Positions 32,216 to 45,105 of a stretch of 64,000 bases of DNA are shown one piece after another (position 1 is the stretch's first letter; each line of letters opens with the position of its first letter). The DNA comes from Lates calcarifer (lineage: Eukaryota; Chordata; Actinopteri; Centropomidae). Location of the stretch: contig NC_066836.1 of assembly GCF_001640805.2 (NCBI RefSeq), positions 3,234,071 to 3,298,070 on the forward strand, given 5' to 3'. Under the pieces are notes generated by a model. That model was given only the letters and a program-made list of their open reading frames with translations, was not told the DNA's origin and made no database searches. Position numbers and translations under genes: made by a program.

Positions 32216-35200
32216 CGCCAGACAAAGGCCTTAAACTGAAAAAGAGGCATTAAAGATCCTCAAGCAGAGAACACTGATCGTACTCCTTACTTGATATTCA
32301 GCCTATGAGATAAATCTTGCCTCCAGAGTTGTTGTCCCTGCAATCCATCCATCCTGATCCATGCAAATCAAATGAACACACACTGTTCTTTCTGTATTTA
32401 TGAGCAGTTTTTATGGGAACTAACATCCACACATTGTCAGCTCTTCCTACTAGTGTGCTGTGGGAGTGTGTGGGGGAACACGCTGCCTAAGAGTGTTCTG
32501 TTAAGATGCACGGCAGAACTGTTTTCAATTGATTTCTGGCTCTGGATTGAACGACGTGCAAGTATCGCCCCGGGAGTATCACTCCGTCTTTGGTCACATC
32601 CAATATCTGCAATTACTTAGACTGACTTTAATGGCACTGAGCTAACTTCCAAAGAATATAGATACATTACAGTTGTGACACTGCTGGTGTTTGTGAGAGC
32701 CTCCCACAACATCATCACTTCAGGTGATCAGTTCTGTGTTATATAATCTTTAGAGCAGAAATGAAAATGAAGTGGAATTCTAAGCAAACAACATAATTCT
32801 TAAGAACTCCCTTGTGCTTTGTCTCATATGATCTAAATCAGAATTATCAAGAATCCAGCACTCCCCCATCCCACCCCCCTGGCTCTGTGGGTGCCAAAAC
32901 AGCAAGTTCAGACACATCTCTGTGCAGCTATAAAGGGATGCAATTGTACTGTGTGTTGCAATCATTCTGCGTGTTGCAGACGACCGCAAAACATCAGGGC
33001 CATTTTCCCATGATGCCACTGCAACCCACTGTAATTAACTTCTGAGAAAGATGTGTTCACATGCAGTGAGAGCACCTTCATGCAGAAGGGCAAATGCAAC
33101 CTGGATGGGGTTTCACTCAAATTGCCACATGCAGGAGTTTCCTCTTGGCAAGAACATGATGATCCAGCATGCTATCAACATCTTGGTTCAAATTACTGTC
33201 ACTGGGTAGCAATTAGATTTATCGGATTAGATGCCAGGACCAAAAGGGACATTCTACCTTAAAACCCAAGGCACTGAAAAACAGGCAAGAGGAACTAAAG
33301 ACAGTGAGCAGGTTAAGAATGATACAGTGAATTTAATAAGAAGATATTTTCCTTTTGCAGCTTAATTTAGTGCCTAAGACACTCACAAACATGTTATCCT
33401 TTACTCAGCATCACTTTCATTTAGTCCCAAGGGCATTTCTGGCTTCTTCCACTGGCGCTGCGATGATCGCAGTTTTATTTGGACAGATATTTCTTGGCAC
33501 TTGGTGGAGTAACTCTCAAAATGGCTAACACCAAAGAAGCACAGTTTTAGAGTTTAGAGTTTAGAAAAAACATGTATCACAACCCTCATAAATCTCTGAT
33601 GTGTTTTTTGGCAAAAACACGCCTAACAAAGCTCTAGTATTGTTTTCATGAAATGTTGATTTTTAAATTGCCACTGAAAGGAAGAAGTAACCATCTGACA
33701 ACAACAGAAAGTACTCCTCACAATGGAAAAGTTTTTTTAGTTGCAAAGGAGACTGAAAACCCGGTCAGATATCACAGCCTCACACGCTCTCGATGTGCTC
33801 CATTCTAGGTGTCTTTATTAACTTGTTTGATCCCACCCACCAACTCACAGCTGCAGGCTCTGAATCATTAGGTAATCCAAATCACCTGGAGCCTTTGGAG
33901 GACTTCTGTGAGGGGGCATGTCTTTCTTTCTACTTTTGTAATTAACACAAAGTGATGCCATACTTGCATCAACAGATTTTAATCAAGCTGAAACTTCACA
34001 GGGCTATTGGCAGTTTCAAATTTGAAAATGTCCAACAGTGAAGAATAGAAGAGTGCCAAACAAAGGAGAATGTTGGGTCTATACAGGCGGGAAGAGCTTT
34101 GTTTGCCATGTAAAGTCAGAATCATGCAGGGAGTTTGGAGTTGATGTCATCCCCAAGCCGACTGCACCCACATTCTTCCAAGATGCATTAATAAAATATG
34201 GTTTTTATTTAACACTTGAACTCCTAATGAATACACAGACACATCTTTCTGGAGGCAGAAAGCAGATGTGATTTATTTCATCACTGTATAAAGACCATCA
34301 TTATCCCATCCCAACATACGATAAATCAGGTGTCTCTAATCCAGGCAATCCGTGCCAGTGCAACACAGTGGACAGAGTAACGACTCCTTGAGGGATGTCG
34401 GAGATGTAAATCCAATCATTCTCCCATCTTTTCTGAACAACTGTGATAGAAAGATGGAAGATTTGTTGGATTTGTGTAATTAATTAAATTCCAAGATTCT
34501 AAGGTACTGTGATAGTGAACAGTGTATTTGTCAGGCCACAGGCTCTCTTTGGTTTTAGCTGTGCTGTCTTGCAGGACTTGTTCCTCGGAGCACTAGGGTT
34601 GCAGAAATTAAGTTTGTCTCTTCAACCTATGCTGGTGACCTACGTTTTGCTTGCGTTTACATTTTCATCCAGTTTCAGGGAGTTAGGAGCCTACGCCTGG
34701 ACTGTATTTTAAACTTTATTGCAACAGCACTTGGCAATTGCTTCCTTCCTGTTTCTCTCTGTTGCTCCTACGTCTGTCACTTGGCTTCAGTCAAACAGTA
34801 GCCAGAAAAACTGTGACTTGGGCCAATGAGATATAATTCAACTAATGAGATTACTTCTGCCTCTGTACCTTTTAGCTCTTAAGTAGCTTTTTAATGCAGT
34901 GTGTCAAAGAAAAAAATAAATATTTCCTGTGTCTACAAATGTAAAAATAGGTGATGTAGGGGCTGTTTGCTTTGCAGATATTAATAAATGAAAACAAAAC
35001 AAGAAATGCAGGAAACACAAATGGACAGACCCTCAAAGGGCTTGATGAAAGGGTCTCCCATAAAAAGGGAAACTTGATTAAGTCTGTAGTTGCACTGTGG
35101 AGCAGATTCAAGTAAAGAAACAAAATATTTAATTAGACGCAAGATACCACTTCCTATTCTGCTTGTTATGAGGTTAGATCTTGCTCAGGCTTTGGGGATT

Positions 35201-35579
35201 TTATCTCATCTGTATAAATTATTTTTCTCTCTTCATTACTTTGTTGTCTTACTATTTTGTTTATCTGCTTCACTTATTACTGTGCCAGTAAATATGCTCA
35301 ACTTCATTTGGACATTTTTTCCCTAATGAAACATGATTTTAGGACTCACTGTAGCCTCTTTGCATGACAAATATTAAATCTCTAAAATATAAATGTTTTA
35401 GAATTTGTCACATTTATCCTCAAGCAGTATTTTTATTCTACAGTTTGTCACTGAATCTCCCACTGGTTGTCACACAGGCTTTTTAGATATTTTGCTTCAA
35501 ACTTGGCCAGAGATTCAATTGTGCCAATATTTTTCAAAGGCTTCTTGAAATATTCACCCATTTTGCAATTAGTGTTTGA

Positions 35580-35779
35580 ACGTCTCTGTCACTCTCTCTG
35601 TAATTTTCCTTCTCATTGTCTAATTGCTTCTCTCCCTTTCTCCCTCTTATCTTTACCAGCACAGTTTTTGTCTGTCCCTTTCTGACTCTGTGCCTGTCTA
35701 TTCTGTCTCCTTTCCCCCCAGTCTCTGTCCTCTCGTCTGTTTCTCTGCCTCTTTCTCTCTCTCCATCTGTCTCTTTTGA
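35580..35779. repeat. Pyrimidine-rich tract
   Basis: About 200 nt of CT-rich, CTGTCT-like low-complexity sequence on the plus strand. Confidence 0.75.
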
Positions 35780-36830
35780 AGATCTATGCTCACTCTTGAT
35801 TTACTGAGTTATACTAAGTGCACACAAAGCCCTCTAAGATTAGTGATGCTATCACACTCTGCATCGCTTCAAGGGAGAAATCCTTCCTCAGAGTCGGTGG
35901 AGGACAGATTCTTAAAAGAGGACCCTCTTCAATTTACAGTGCGACAACGCAGCGTCGCCACAAAGACAAGAGCTTTTTGATGTGAAAAATTAAACACAGA
36001 GAAATGCCAGCTGATAAAACAGCTTTTACTTCACATTGACCCAATTTTCTTTTTTTTTAAATTCAATATCACTGGGCAACTAGAGATTTTTGAGCTCTTT
36101 ATCCTTTTCATTCATTTTTCACACATTCATATACCCAAGTCTTGTCCAGTAACACTACTGCCAAACAATTTAAAAGGAAATATGGTGCTATATAATTTTA
36201 TTTCCCGATAAAAAAATTTTTTATGACCCACTAGTCACCAATTGGAGACTCCTTGATCTTCCTAACATGAGATTTGTAAATGGCAGGTAAATAATTTACC
36301 TTCATTAACCTGCTCTCACACCAATTAAAAAAGTAAAATAAAATAAAACAAAAAAATAATATGTCGTGATCATATGTAAATGATAAATTGCAACCTTTCA
36401 ATTCCAGTTCTAAAAGCATGAAATAATAAAAAATAACTATATATATAAATAGGCAGAGTTCTTGCATTGGAAAACCCAACAAACATGCTTCTGAACATCC
36501 AAATTTTAAATCATTTATTCGAAGAATATTCACATGGTAACTGCCATGTGGAATTATGATCAGGGCTAAAACAGACAACATTGATTTATGCCCCCACACA
36601 GCCACACAGGTTTTCTTATTTGCCTAATTAGGCTCTTCTCATCTCATTTGTACATGGTGACCTCAGGTAATTCTCAGCATAGCTCCGCCCACCTTCTACC
36701 TGAGCAAAGGTCTAATCAAGCAGAATAAGTGACAACACCTGTGAGTGAGGCTGTGCTTTGCATTTACCTTTTTACCTCACTCCATGAAGGTCAACCTACT
36801 TTACCTTGGGATTTTTCAGTGAGCACAATC

Positions 36831-37010
36831 ACAGTTGGAAAAGCACAGGTGTAAATAATGAAATGAATGATGGCTGAATTCCATTTACCTGCTTTGGTTT
36901 CAGGGTCCTGATATTGGCATGTTGGCTTACTGGCACACTTAATATTATTAGTAACACCTGTGCTTTTCCTGTTATGACAAGTCAAAATGTCTGCTATGGA
37001 AAAGGGACTA
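36831..37010. mobile_element. Palindromic MITE-like element, copy 1
   Basis: GGAAAAGCACAGGTGT at 36837-36852 is perfectly inverted at 36954-36969, and similarity continues outward at lower identity on both sides. The right flank (CAAGTCAAAATGTCTGC then GGAAAAGG) matches the right part of a second copy at about 44931-45105. The structure fits a short non-autonomous DNA transposon. No coding capacity is seen. Outer borders are approximate. Confidence 0.6.
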
Positions 37011-40000
37011 TTGGCACTAAATATTGGCACTGAATGTATATGCTGTTGTGCTGCAGAATGATATAACATGAATGTAATTTATAGGGTTGCCTCAAAGCTG
37101 ACAGAGTAATTAAGCTCTTTTCCACAAAAGAGAACAAAACGCAATCATGCAAAAATTAAAAACAGTAAATCTGTCAGGTATGGGTACGGTACACAGTGTT
37201 CACAGTAATTTAAAAAACTGGATATTGTGGCCAAGTGTACACAGATCTGGGCCTGGGTCCCTTAGTAAAGATATCATATAAGCTCAATCAGGAGCTGGAA
37301 CATGTTAATACAGAATATACAGCATATGATACAGTCAGACAAAATGAAACAAATTGTCCAACACTGAAGCAATTTATGGGGAAACACAAGGGGAAACTGG
37401 ATTAGAAATTTTCTTTTAAATCTTTTTGTGATCTGGTTTTGAAACCCCATGTTTGACTTCTAACATGTTCAGTGGCCCATAAGAGTAAGTGCTTCTAAAC
37501 TGCTTCTGCATCTCAGCAAGTCACAACACAACTTCATATATGTCATCCTGCTTCGAACAACACAGCACGACCTTGCTGCTTAACTCAATATTTTGATCCA
37601 TGCAAGCTCCATGTTTGCTCCATCAATTGTCTGTGGGCTACCAGCAGACTAGCCAACAGGAACATATTAAAGGTGGCACCCGTATGCCCATGTTGCCACA
37701 TACAATCTAAGGCTCTCTGATATGTTTATTGAATTATATATCTTCTCAGTCCCGTTTAGAGTCGCCTTTGTCACCATGAGCAATCGATACGCTGGCGCTG
37801 CCGAGGCTAACAAGGGGCTTCGTCTGCTGTGGCCAGCACTCCCGCCTGTCACCAGATGGTATTTATTACGTGCTTTGTTTTAACATCCATTCAGTATGAG
37901 TGGAAATCAATTTTTCATTTGGACCTAATTGTCTCTGTGCACTGGCAGCTCAAGGCTCTACGGCCCTGAGCCTCGGCTCCCCTCTGTGTTACAGAGGCCC
38001 GGGTCCACCCCACCCTCCACACAGCTGTATTTTATACCTAATTACACATGTCTGAAGCCCACTGTGAGGAGTATGAGGCTTTGGGGAATTGTTCCTGCAA
38101 AGATGAACCAAGGAGACTGACTGTTGGTATTTCTCTGGTAGGGATTTAGTCATGCTTACAGTAACTATATGGTACTTGGAAAGAGACTCAGTGACCCAGA
38201 CTCGCTCTGCCTCTGGTGTTTTACATCACTGTTGAATGCTGGGAGTTTGTGAGGAGCTGCAGAGCTTAACGGTTACATGATGAAGCTTCCAGTGAAGCTG
38301 AGTTAGAGCTTGGACAAGGCACTCAGTGTTCATTCCACTAGTAACACAGAATATTGACCCAGTGAAACCTTGCTTGTGAATTGCTGTTGATGTTGTATCC
38401 CCCATTTTGTTTTTGAACCATTCAAGCACACTCTGGATATCATTCAGATGTTCCCCTTTTAATTTACTATTGATTTTCTAATTGTTGTCATACTGCACAT
38501 CCTTGCTTTGGTTATCTCTCTCTTGCCATTCATTTAAAGACTTACAACATGCACCTGTAACCTCATAGCACTTGTTTCAGGTGGATCATGGGACTGACAG
38601 ATGGGGTGCTTATTCTGTTCATCCACTGTGGATTGTAAATCAATTGTGTGTTACTTTGGACAAAAGCAAATGTAAGTGTGATCCCTTTGCTGTGTTTGTG
38701 CACATTTCCTTTGTGTATCTCTTTATTTTCTTTGTAAATACACTCTGTGACGACTCCTCCACCTGGACCTGTGACAACTCATCTACATACTTAGCAGGTA
38801 AAAAAAACTGTTATACTTCTTGTCTTTATCCATGTCATCTAATATTTCTGTCTGTGGCTGTAGTGGATATGGGAGACAGTCTGCAAACAGTGGAAAAATA
38901 GGAGATTTATTTTGTCCACTCACATTTCAAAGTCAAAGTCCTGTTTATTTCCTGCACAGACAGTGTCAGGTGACGGACAGTTGGATCGCTGGATGGACAT
39001 GAAACTGATGGACATGAATGTTGAGTCATCGTACAAAAGAGGGGCAACTGTGTAACAGAGACTGGTGCTTTGATTAAAAAAGACGTCCATCAAAATGTGT
39101 AGAAGTAAGTCACCTACAACGCTCAATAAGTACTTAAGTTTTGTTTCCTTTTAAAGCATTCAGTAGTATCAGTCTGCCCCATATCTAATTGTGGGTTATT
39201 TTTTATACAAATGGCAAGTTTTCTCCTTATTATAGAAACAAAGCATTCACAATTTGCAGCAGCTCAGATTTGTGCCTTTAAGTAAGGAATTCAGCAATGC
39301 TGAAATAATGAAAACTCAGGGCCATAATATGAAATCTACAGTATTGTTAAATTATCAAGTGGGAATTCACAGTGGGGAGAAATGCTTTTTCTCCCACTTT
39401 GCAACTCTACTAATCCTAACTCACAGCAGTAGCTGCTGATGTTTGGTGGTCCTAACTTTGCCTGGTTTCTCTTGTTTTTCCTCTGCTGTCATGTAATGCA
39501 TCTGATTCTCAGCTCAGCCAGTTTGTTTATCGGGGCATGATTATTGGCCACTGAGGGTGAAAATGTGTGCAACAGTGCTGTGGTTATTGGTCTCCTTAGC
39601 CATGATGCACTTCACATCTCAATGGTTCAACATGCAAACGCAGCTTTAAAGTCAAACAAGTCTCTACATAATAAGTGGGGACTCTGTAATCTGACTGAAC
39701 ATAAATTCAGCTGCTGTGATAGTGACATTTGAGTCAAACACTTCCACCAGACACCAAAAATGTTAAAGCTTTTGTAAGCTTGGCAGGACTTCTTAGCTAT
39801 CTGGTGCCTTACAAATCTGCTGCTTTACAAGAAGAGTTTGTTGCTGTTTTTGTCGTTTCTTCCCAACACAGTGGCGTTGGATCAGTGCTGCAGAGCTTCT
39901 GTAAACAATTCCTATTCTGGGTGTCGTGGCCATGCACAGCCTCTCAGCACATACAGCACTGTGCCTAAAAATGGACTTGTGCAGCGACTATATCTGTATA

Positions 40001-40492
40001 CAGACCTCATATATGGAACTAAAGCCTATATGTTATACAGTTCCAGCTCAGAGTACCTTTACAGCTCCTCATTATGTTTTGGTTTTGATTTGGTATCTTT
40101 TTCTCTTCTGTATTACAGTTTCTTGCAGCTGTTTTTATGAAAGCTTCTGCTGGAATGGACCCTTCATCTGCCTCCCACATTGCTGATAAATCTCTTGTGG
40201 CATTTGAATCCCTTGAAGCTGCTGAGTACTATGTCTTTTCAGCCATTTACAAAGCATGTACCTTTTCAGACAGCTTTGCAAGGCTATGCTCCATTCAGTC
40301 CTTTAAGCACATAAATATGATGAGGTAAAATAAAGCAGCTTTTTTAACCACAAATATTTCAAAACAACAGCCAAACCTTAATATAAGTTATGACGCACAC
40401 AACATACTTTTAGTCAAACTTCTGTGGAGGCTTATCTTCCCTTCACTTCCACCCTCACAGCTAACTTTGGATAATTTTCACAGGGAAAGTAT
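37011..40492. other. Intergenic stretch without a recognised gene
   Basis: No supported exon. The segment 37860-38110 is relatively G+C-rich and motif-dense and may be regulatory, but this is only an impression. Short open frames at 39254-40328 show no recognisable domain. Confidence 0.55.
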
Positions 40493-40526
40493 ACACACAC
40501 ACACACACACACACACACAGAGAGAG
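40493..40526. repeat. (AC)n(AG)n microsatellite
   Basis: An AC run of about 13 units continues into four AG units. Confidence 0.95.
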
Positions 40527-43110
40527 CTCCTGCAGTCACCCAGGGAAACTGAAACACACTATCTCGACTGTTACTGGAAACAAAAGCGTAGCTGGATGAG
40601 ATCAGCAGTTCTAGCTAAGCTTAGAGGGGGGATCTCTGCCTAACACTCTTTCCTGGATGCCAGAGTGACTCGGGCGCACCGGCTGATAGGAAGCTGACTC
40701 ATTGAGCAGCAGATGCTGGCTGGATAGAGTAAGTAATGCAGGGTCAGGGCATTGCTGAGTGTAAATTGTGAAGCGTTTGTTTATGTGCCTGAGAGGCTCA
40801 GACCTGGGAGTTGAGATGTGCTGTGGTGGGCCAGATGCATCAGATACATACAGTTGACTTGTTTAATGTTTGAAAAATTGAACTCGAAGCTGCTGTACAG
40901 CATATATCCATTAAAAAAATCAAACACAGAAAATAAAAGTATAATATTCTAATTAGTTTTTTTCACAGTTTCTCCAAGGCACAGAAGATTTCATTCTCAG
41001 CACCTGATTGATTCATTTTTTTCATCAGAAACTAAACCATTTCTTTGTGGAAAAACATCCATTAATCTGCCTGGAAATGATACTGAAAAGGCAATCACAC
41101 CACATAATCATCAAATTTAGACTTTTCTTAAAACAACACTCTGCAGCATTTGTTAAGCAACAGTGGCCTCTGCATTACAGGACAACTACATACTAAATTC
41201 TGTCGGGCTCCAAGTCCGAGTGGTTATGGATACTGAGGGCAGCATACCCCTAAACAAAGCCTATGAATTGCTTGACTGGAGCTCTGGCTGCATAGTCCCA
41301 CTCACCAAACTGAAACATGGCCAAACAGTGTATGTTCCTCATGATCCACACGGGATATCGGAGATGAACACTGACTTTCAATGACTTCTAAGCCTTTTCT
41401 TTTTTTAAACTGATACACAGTTCATCATCAGTCTTGAACGTGCTGGGGCTGACTCCTGCAGTTTACGCCCCATAGAGCAAGAACAGGAGTGGGAATGACA
41501 GAGGCACAATTCTCACAATTCCTATTACATTTCAGTTTACCATCTAAATGATTTTGAAGCTGTTATCGCAGGGTTAAATAGTTACGTAATGTTGCTCTAT
41601 CCAAACATAGAGCCCATGCAAACCAAACAGATGACTGGTGGCTTGGATAGTAACATACATGTTTGGGATATCCTGCTGACAGAAAAATGATTGTAGGAAT
41701 AATGTCTTTATAAAATTGGATTGTCAGGAGGAAGCGGTTGCAATCTGTTCCATCTATTGTCAGAGTTAAAATACATAAGACGTGAGGAAGTCACTTTTGT
41801 GACAGTCTGTGAAAGAAAGAAATTAGATCCCAGTGGAAGTACGGTAAATATGTCCAGTGTTTACGGAGGCGGACTTCATGCCAGGTGGAAATATAAATTC
41901 TGTGGGATGCAATCTGGATGTGAGACAGATGGTAGCTTCTTCCATTTTCCACAGGCCCACCAGTTGGTCCAAGAATCATTCTGGTATCTAGATTATTCAG
42001 TGAAGCCATAGAAGACATAGATATGAAGATGGACACTTCCAAACCACAACTGCAGTGGAACATTGTACTACTGCTGTAACCACTGAGGACTCCTTGGAGA
42101 GCATAGTGTACTCATAAAGTCTTGTTTTATCAGCAGTCTGCTACATCGAGTTTATCTTTTTAATGGAAATATGGTTTTTACCCACTGATTAACTTAGATC
42201 AGTCCTACTACTTCCAGATGTTTCATCTTAAAGCCTGTGGTAAAGATTAGGATCACACCTTTTGAAACATCTGTGCAGGAACTATGGAGCTTCATTGATG
42301 GAACATGGTCTGACATGTATATAGGATTACTTATGAGGACATTTTTATAACCCTAACCATCAGGCCTACATACTTCACTCCTTCTCTCCACAATCCTCAT
42401 TCTTATCTTTGCCCCAAAACCAAATCTTGATATCAGATATAAAAGAGGTCCATGTTCAATTATGTTAACACAATCCAGTGATAACCCCTCCATTGTTATA
42501 TGATGTAATGCAGCGCAATACATTCACTTTCCAATTAAGAGTGAATTGGTCTCATGGTGGCTGCATAAACTAATGTGTTTAGAGACCAATGCCAGTCTGA
42601 TAACAGCATCCGAGAAGAAGTGACTTTACATTTCACAGTCTGTGTGTATATGTTTATTATTATATTTAGATATTCAGTGATGTGACATCTTGTGAAATAA
42701 AGTACATTGGTTCTTGATCCACAATGAAGCCAAATACATCCCTAAAACAATTTAAATTTCTGTGAGAAACATACATTTTATATCAAACTGTCATTTATTC
42801 TCTGTTTAGATCTAAGCTGAATGTAGTCTTAGCCATCCCCAGTTTCTTTCATATATTTCTTCCTTTCCTTTTGCAGTGAGCGTACTTCAAATACAGCTAG
42901 GTGTTTTTTTTCTTTCTTTTGAGAAGAAAGCTGAACCAAATATACAGGACTATACCACCTTCTGAGTGGGAATCCCAGCAGGTTTTAGCACTCATGTGAC
43001 TCATCCAATGAAACTTTGATATGATTAACTCATCCGTCATGATGTCATGGAGTCTGCCACTGAATTTACACACCTAAAGAGCCTGGGCTCTATAAAAATC
43101 CACAGGCAGT
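40527..43110. other. Intergenic stretch without a recognised gene
   Basis: No exon, RNA gene or element is recognised. The short open frames at 41163-41384 and 41721-42011 have no family resemblance I can name. Confidence 0.55.
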
Positions 43111-43180
43111 GTGTGTTACACACACACACACACACACACACTGAGAGAAAGAGAAAGAGAAAGAGAGAGAGAGAGAGAGT
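43111..43180. repeat. Compound (CA)n / GA-rich microsatellite
   Basis: GTGTGT precedes a CA run (43118-43140) and a purine tract of GA and GAAA units up to 43179. The alternating and homopurine halves lie directly next to each other. Confidence 0.92.
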
Positions 43181-43591
43181 GCAGGAATACACATACATGC
43201 AGTCACCACAAGATTTCATGCCCACATATATTCACACACGTGGACAAAAATCACCCTTTCAGACAGAGCCTGAACACATGCACACAGGAGCAGCATGATG
43301 ATGTCACCCTGCACACTTAATTTCCAGTGGCTTTAAATCCACTCCAGGCCAAGTGGAAATGACTGTGAACATGGAGGAGCCTAAGTGGCTTTGTCAAATT
43401 GGAGCAGGGAGCAATATGAGCAGAACAACACTCCACTCAACAATACATGGCACTCCAGAATTATTACACTAATGTGCCTGTAAAAAGCCACTAGATATTA
43501 CCTGCTTATTTCAGTGTGTCTGGTTGGTGACAGATAGCGAGCGTTACTGAATGACTGCAACCATCAGGCCTCAATAAAGAACCAGCAGTTA

Positions 43592-44093
43592 GTTTAAAGG
43601 TGCCATATGGGGGCAATTTAAATCCTTTATTTATGATCAAGGTTTAATAAAGACATTCTTAAAATTTGAGTTGGTTTGTGTGATTATGTATTTAAAGTAT
43701 CATTTATTTAAAACAGCATCTTTACGTGTTTTAAGATGGAGGTTCACTCTAGCTCATGTGTCTAAAGTACTTGACTTGAAAATCCTTTGACTTCGAAAAA
43801 AGGTGTGTATATTAACTGGATATACAGAGCCAAAAGCCAAGTGTGGATGAAAATAACAAAAACAACTGGAGTTCTATGACTTCAGTGACTTTCATTATTA
43901 AGTGATTTAAAAGGTAAAATGATTTCTGTTGAGAATATTTTAATATTTGTATAGTGTTGGCAAAGATGTGAAGCAAATAATGGTATTCATGTCAGTCCTT
44001 CCTTTATCTAAATAACATAGGGACATTGTTCTTATGTGTCAGAGGAAATTTGACAACAAAAATATGAGAAAAAAATGATAAAGCACCTTTAAG
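43592..44093. mobile_element. Possible MITE-like element, short terminal inverted repeats
   Basis: TTTAAAGGTGC at 43593-43603 is mirrored by GCACCTTTAAG at 44083-44093 (reverse complement CTTAAAGGTGC), giving 10 of 11 matches. The roughly 500 nt between is AT-rich and non-coding. Teleost MITEs often begin with TTTAAAGG-type ends. The inverted repeats are short and no clear target duplication is seen, so chance pairing remains possible. Confidence 0.4.
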
Positions 44094-44930
44094 ATACCTC
44101 TTGATTTAAATATTTCTGTCATATTCCTCTCTCCCTTCACCACATTATCTTCATAGATGAGATGATATCATTGAGTAATGCTTTACTGACGATCTAATCT
44201 CATGGGTTGATTGGAGAAAAAAAAGGCCAAATGCGTATATCTCTACTTTAACAAAGCCCATAAAAAAGTGGGTCATGTAATCATGCCACTTGATCCAGTG
44301 CAACGTCGAAAAGCCCTGATTTAATACGTTCTGTTAGTTATCGACTAAATGTAATATGATCATCAGAAATTCTACATGGTGCAACGTCTGCGAAATCTCA
44401 TTACTGTCTCATGTTTCTCTCGGCCTCCCCTCCTCCCTGCTGGAGCACCAAGGCAAAAGGGTAATGCCAATAAGAATGAGATAAATTGGACGGCAAAAAA
44501 GAAAAAAAATCCATGCGTCCATTAACCCTGAGAGGGAGTGGTGGGTGGGTTTATGTTTTTTTGCTGGTGAGAGTGTGGGTGCTGAGCCAGACTGCAGGGT
44601 CATTATCCATATGCTGCCTGAGCTAATTTCTCTCAGTTCACCCAGACGAGCCTCATCCTCCTCACTGCCCTTTGGAAAGGTCACAGCCACATGACCTCGT
44701 GGATGCTGCTGGACATCACACTGCCTACAAACTGTGTGTGATAGGTCAATGTCAAAAAATCCTTTCACTGGATTAGTTCCTTAACATACAGTAGCTTCTC
44801 TGCATTTGCTAAACAGCGTCAGTGCCGGCTCCAAAAATCTGATGAGAGAAAGTCTGGGTTACTTAAGCTCATCTACTCTTGCTTTTAGCTTTATTTTTAC
44901 AGCAAACATTTTAGCTTATTATAGCAGAAA

Positions 44931-45105
44931 ATGCACAGGTGTGTGATAATGGTTATGATGTCTTCTCCATTTAAGTGTCCAGCAGGCACAATACCACAGC
45001 CCTGAAATTTGCACACCTAAATGGAACGCAGCCATGATTAATGTTGTTAATTACACTGTGCTTTTCCTGGCTTGCCATGTTAAAATGTCTTCAGTGAAAA
45101 AGGTA
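44931..45105. mobile_element. Palindromic MITE-like element, copy 2
   Basis: The left part (AAAATGCACAGGTGTGTGAT) and right part (CACTGTGCTTTTCC and onward) are inverted relatives. The right 65 nt or so aligns to copy 1 near 36939-37005: both contain a TAAT-rich stretch, TGTGCTTTTCCTG, then AAAATGTCT and AAAAGG. The arms are more diverged than in copy 1. No coding capacity is seen. Confidence 0.55.

Larger units (their letters stand above)
24055..36830. other. Intergenic stretch without a recognised gene
   Basis: AT-rich gene desert. It includes an ATT trinucleotide run (24901-24932), a short CA run near 25479-25497, an A-rich run (32183-32215) and a pyrimidine tract (35580-35779). No exon, RNA gene or intact transposon is recognised. 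Confidence 0.6.

Noticed and set aside
36231..36605. 124-codon minus-strand frame rich in Phe, Ile and Leu
   Set aside because: The hydrophobic content comes from AT-rich DNA; no membrane-protein family match is evident.
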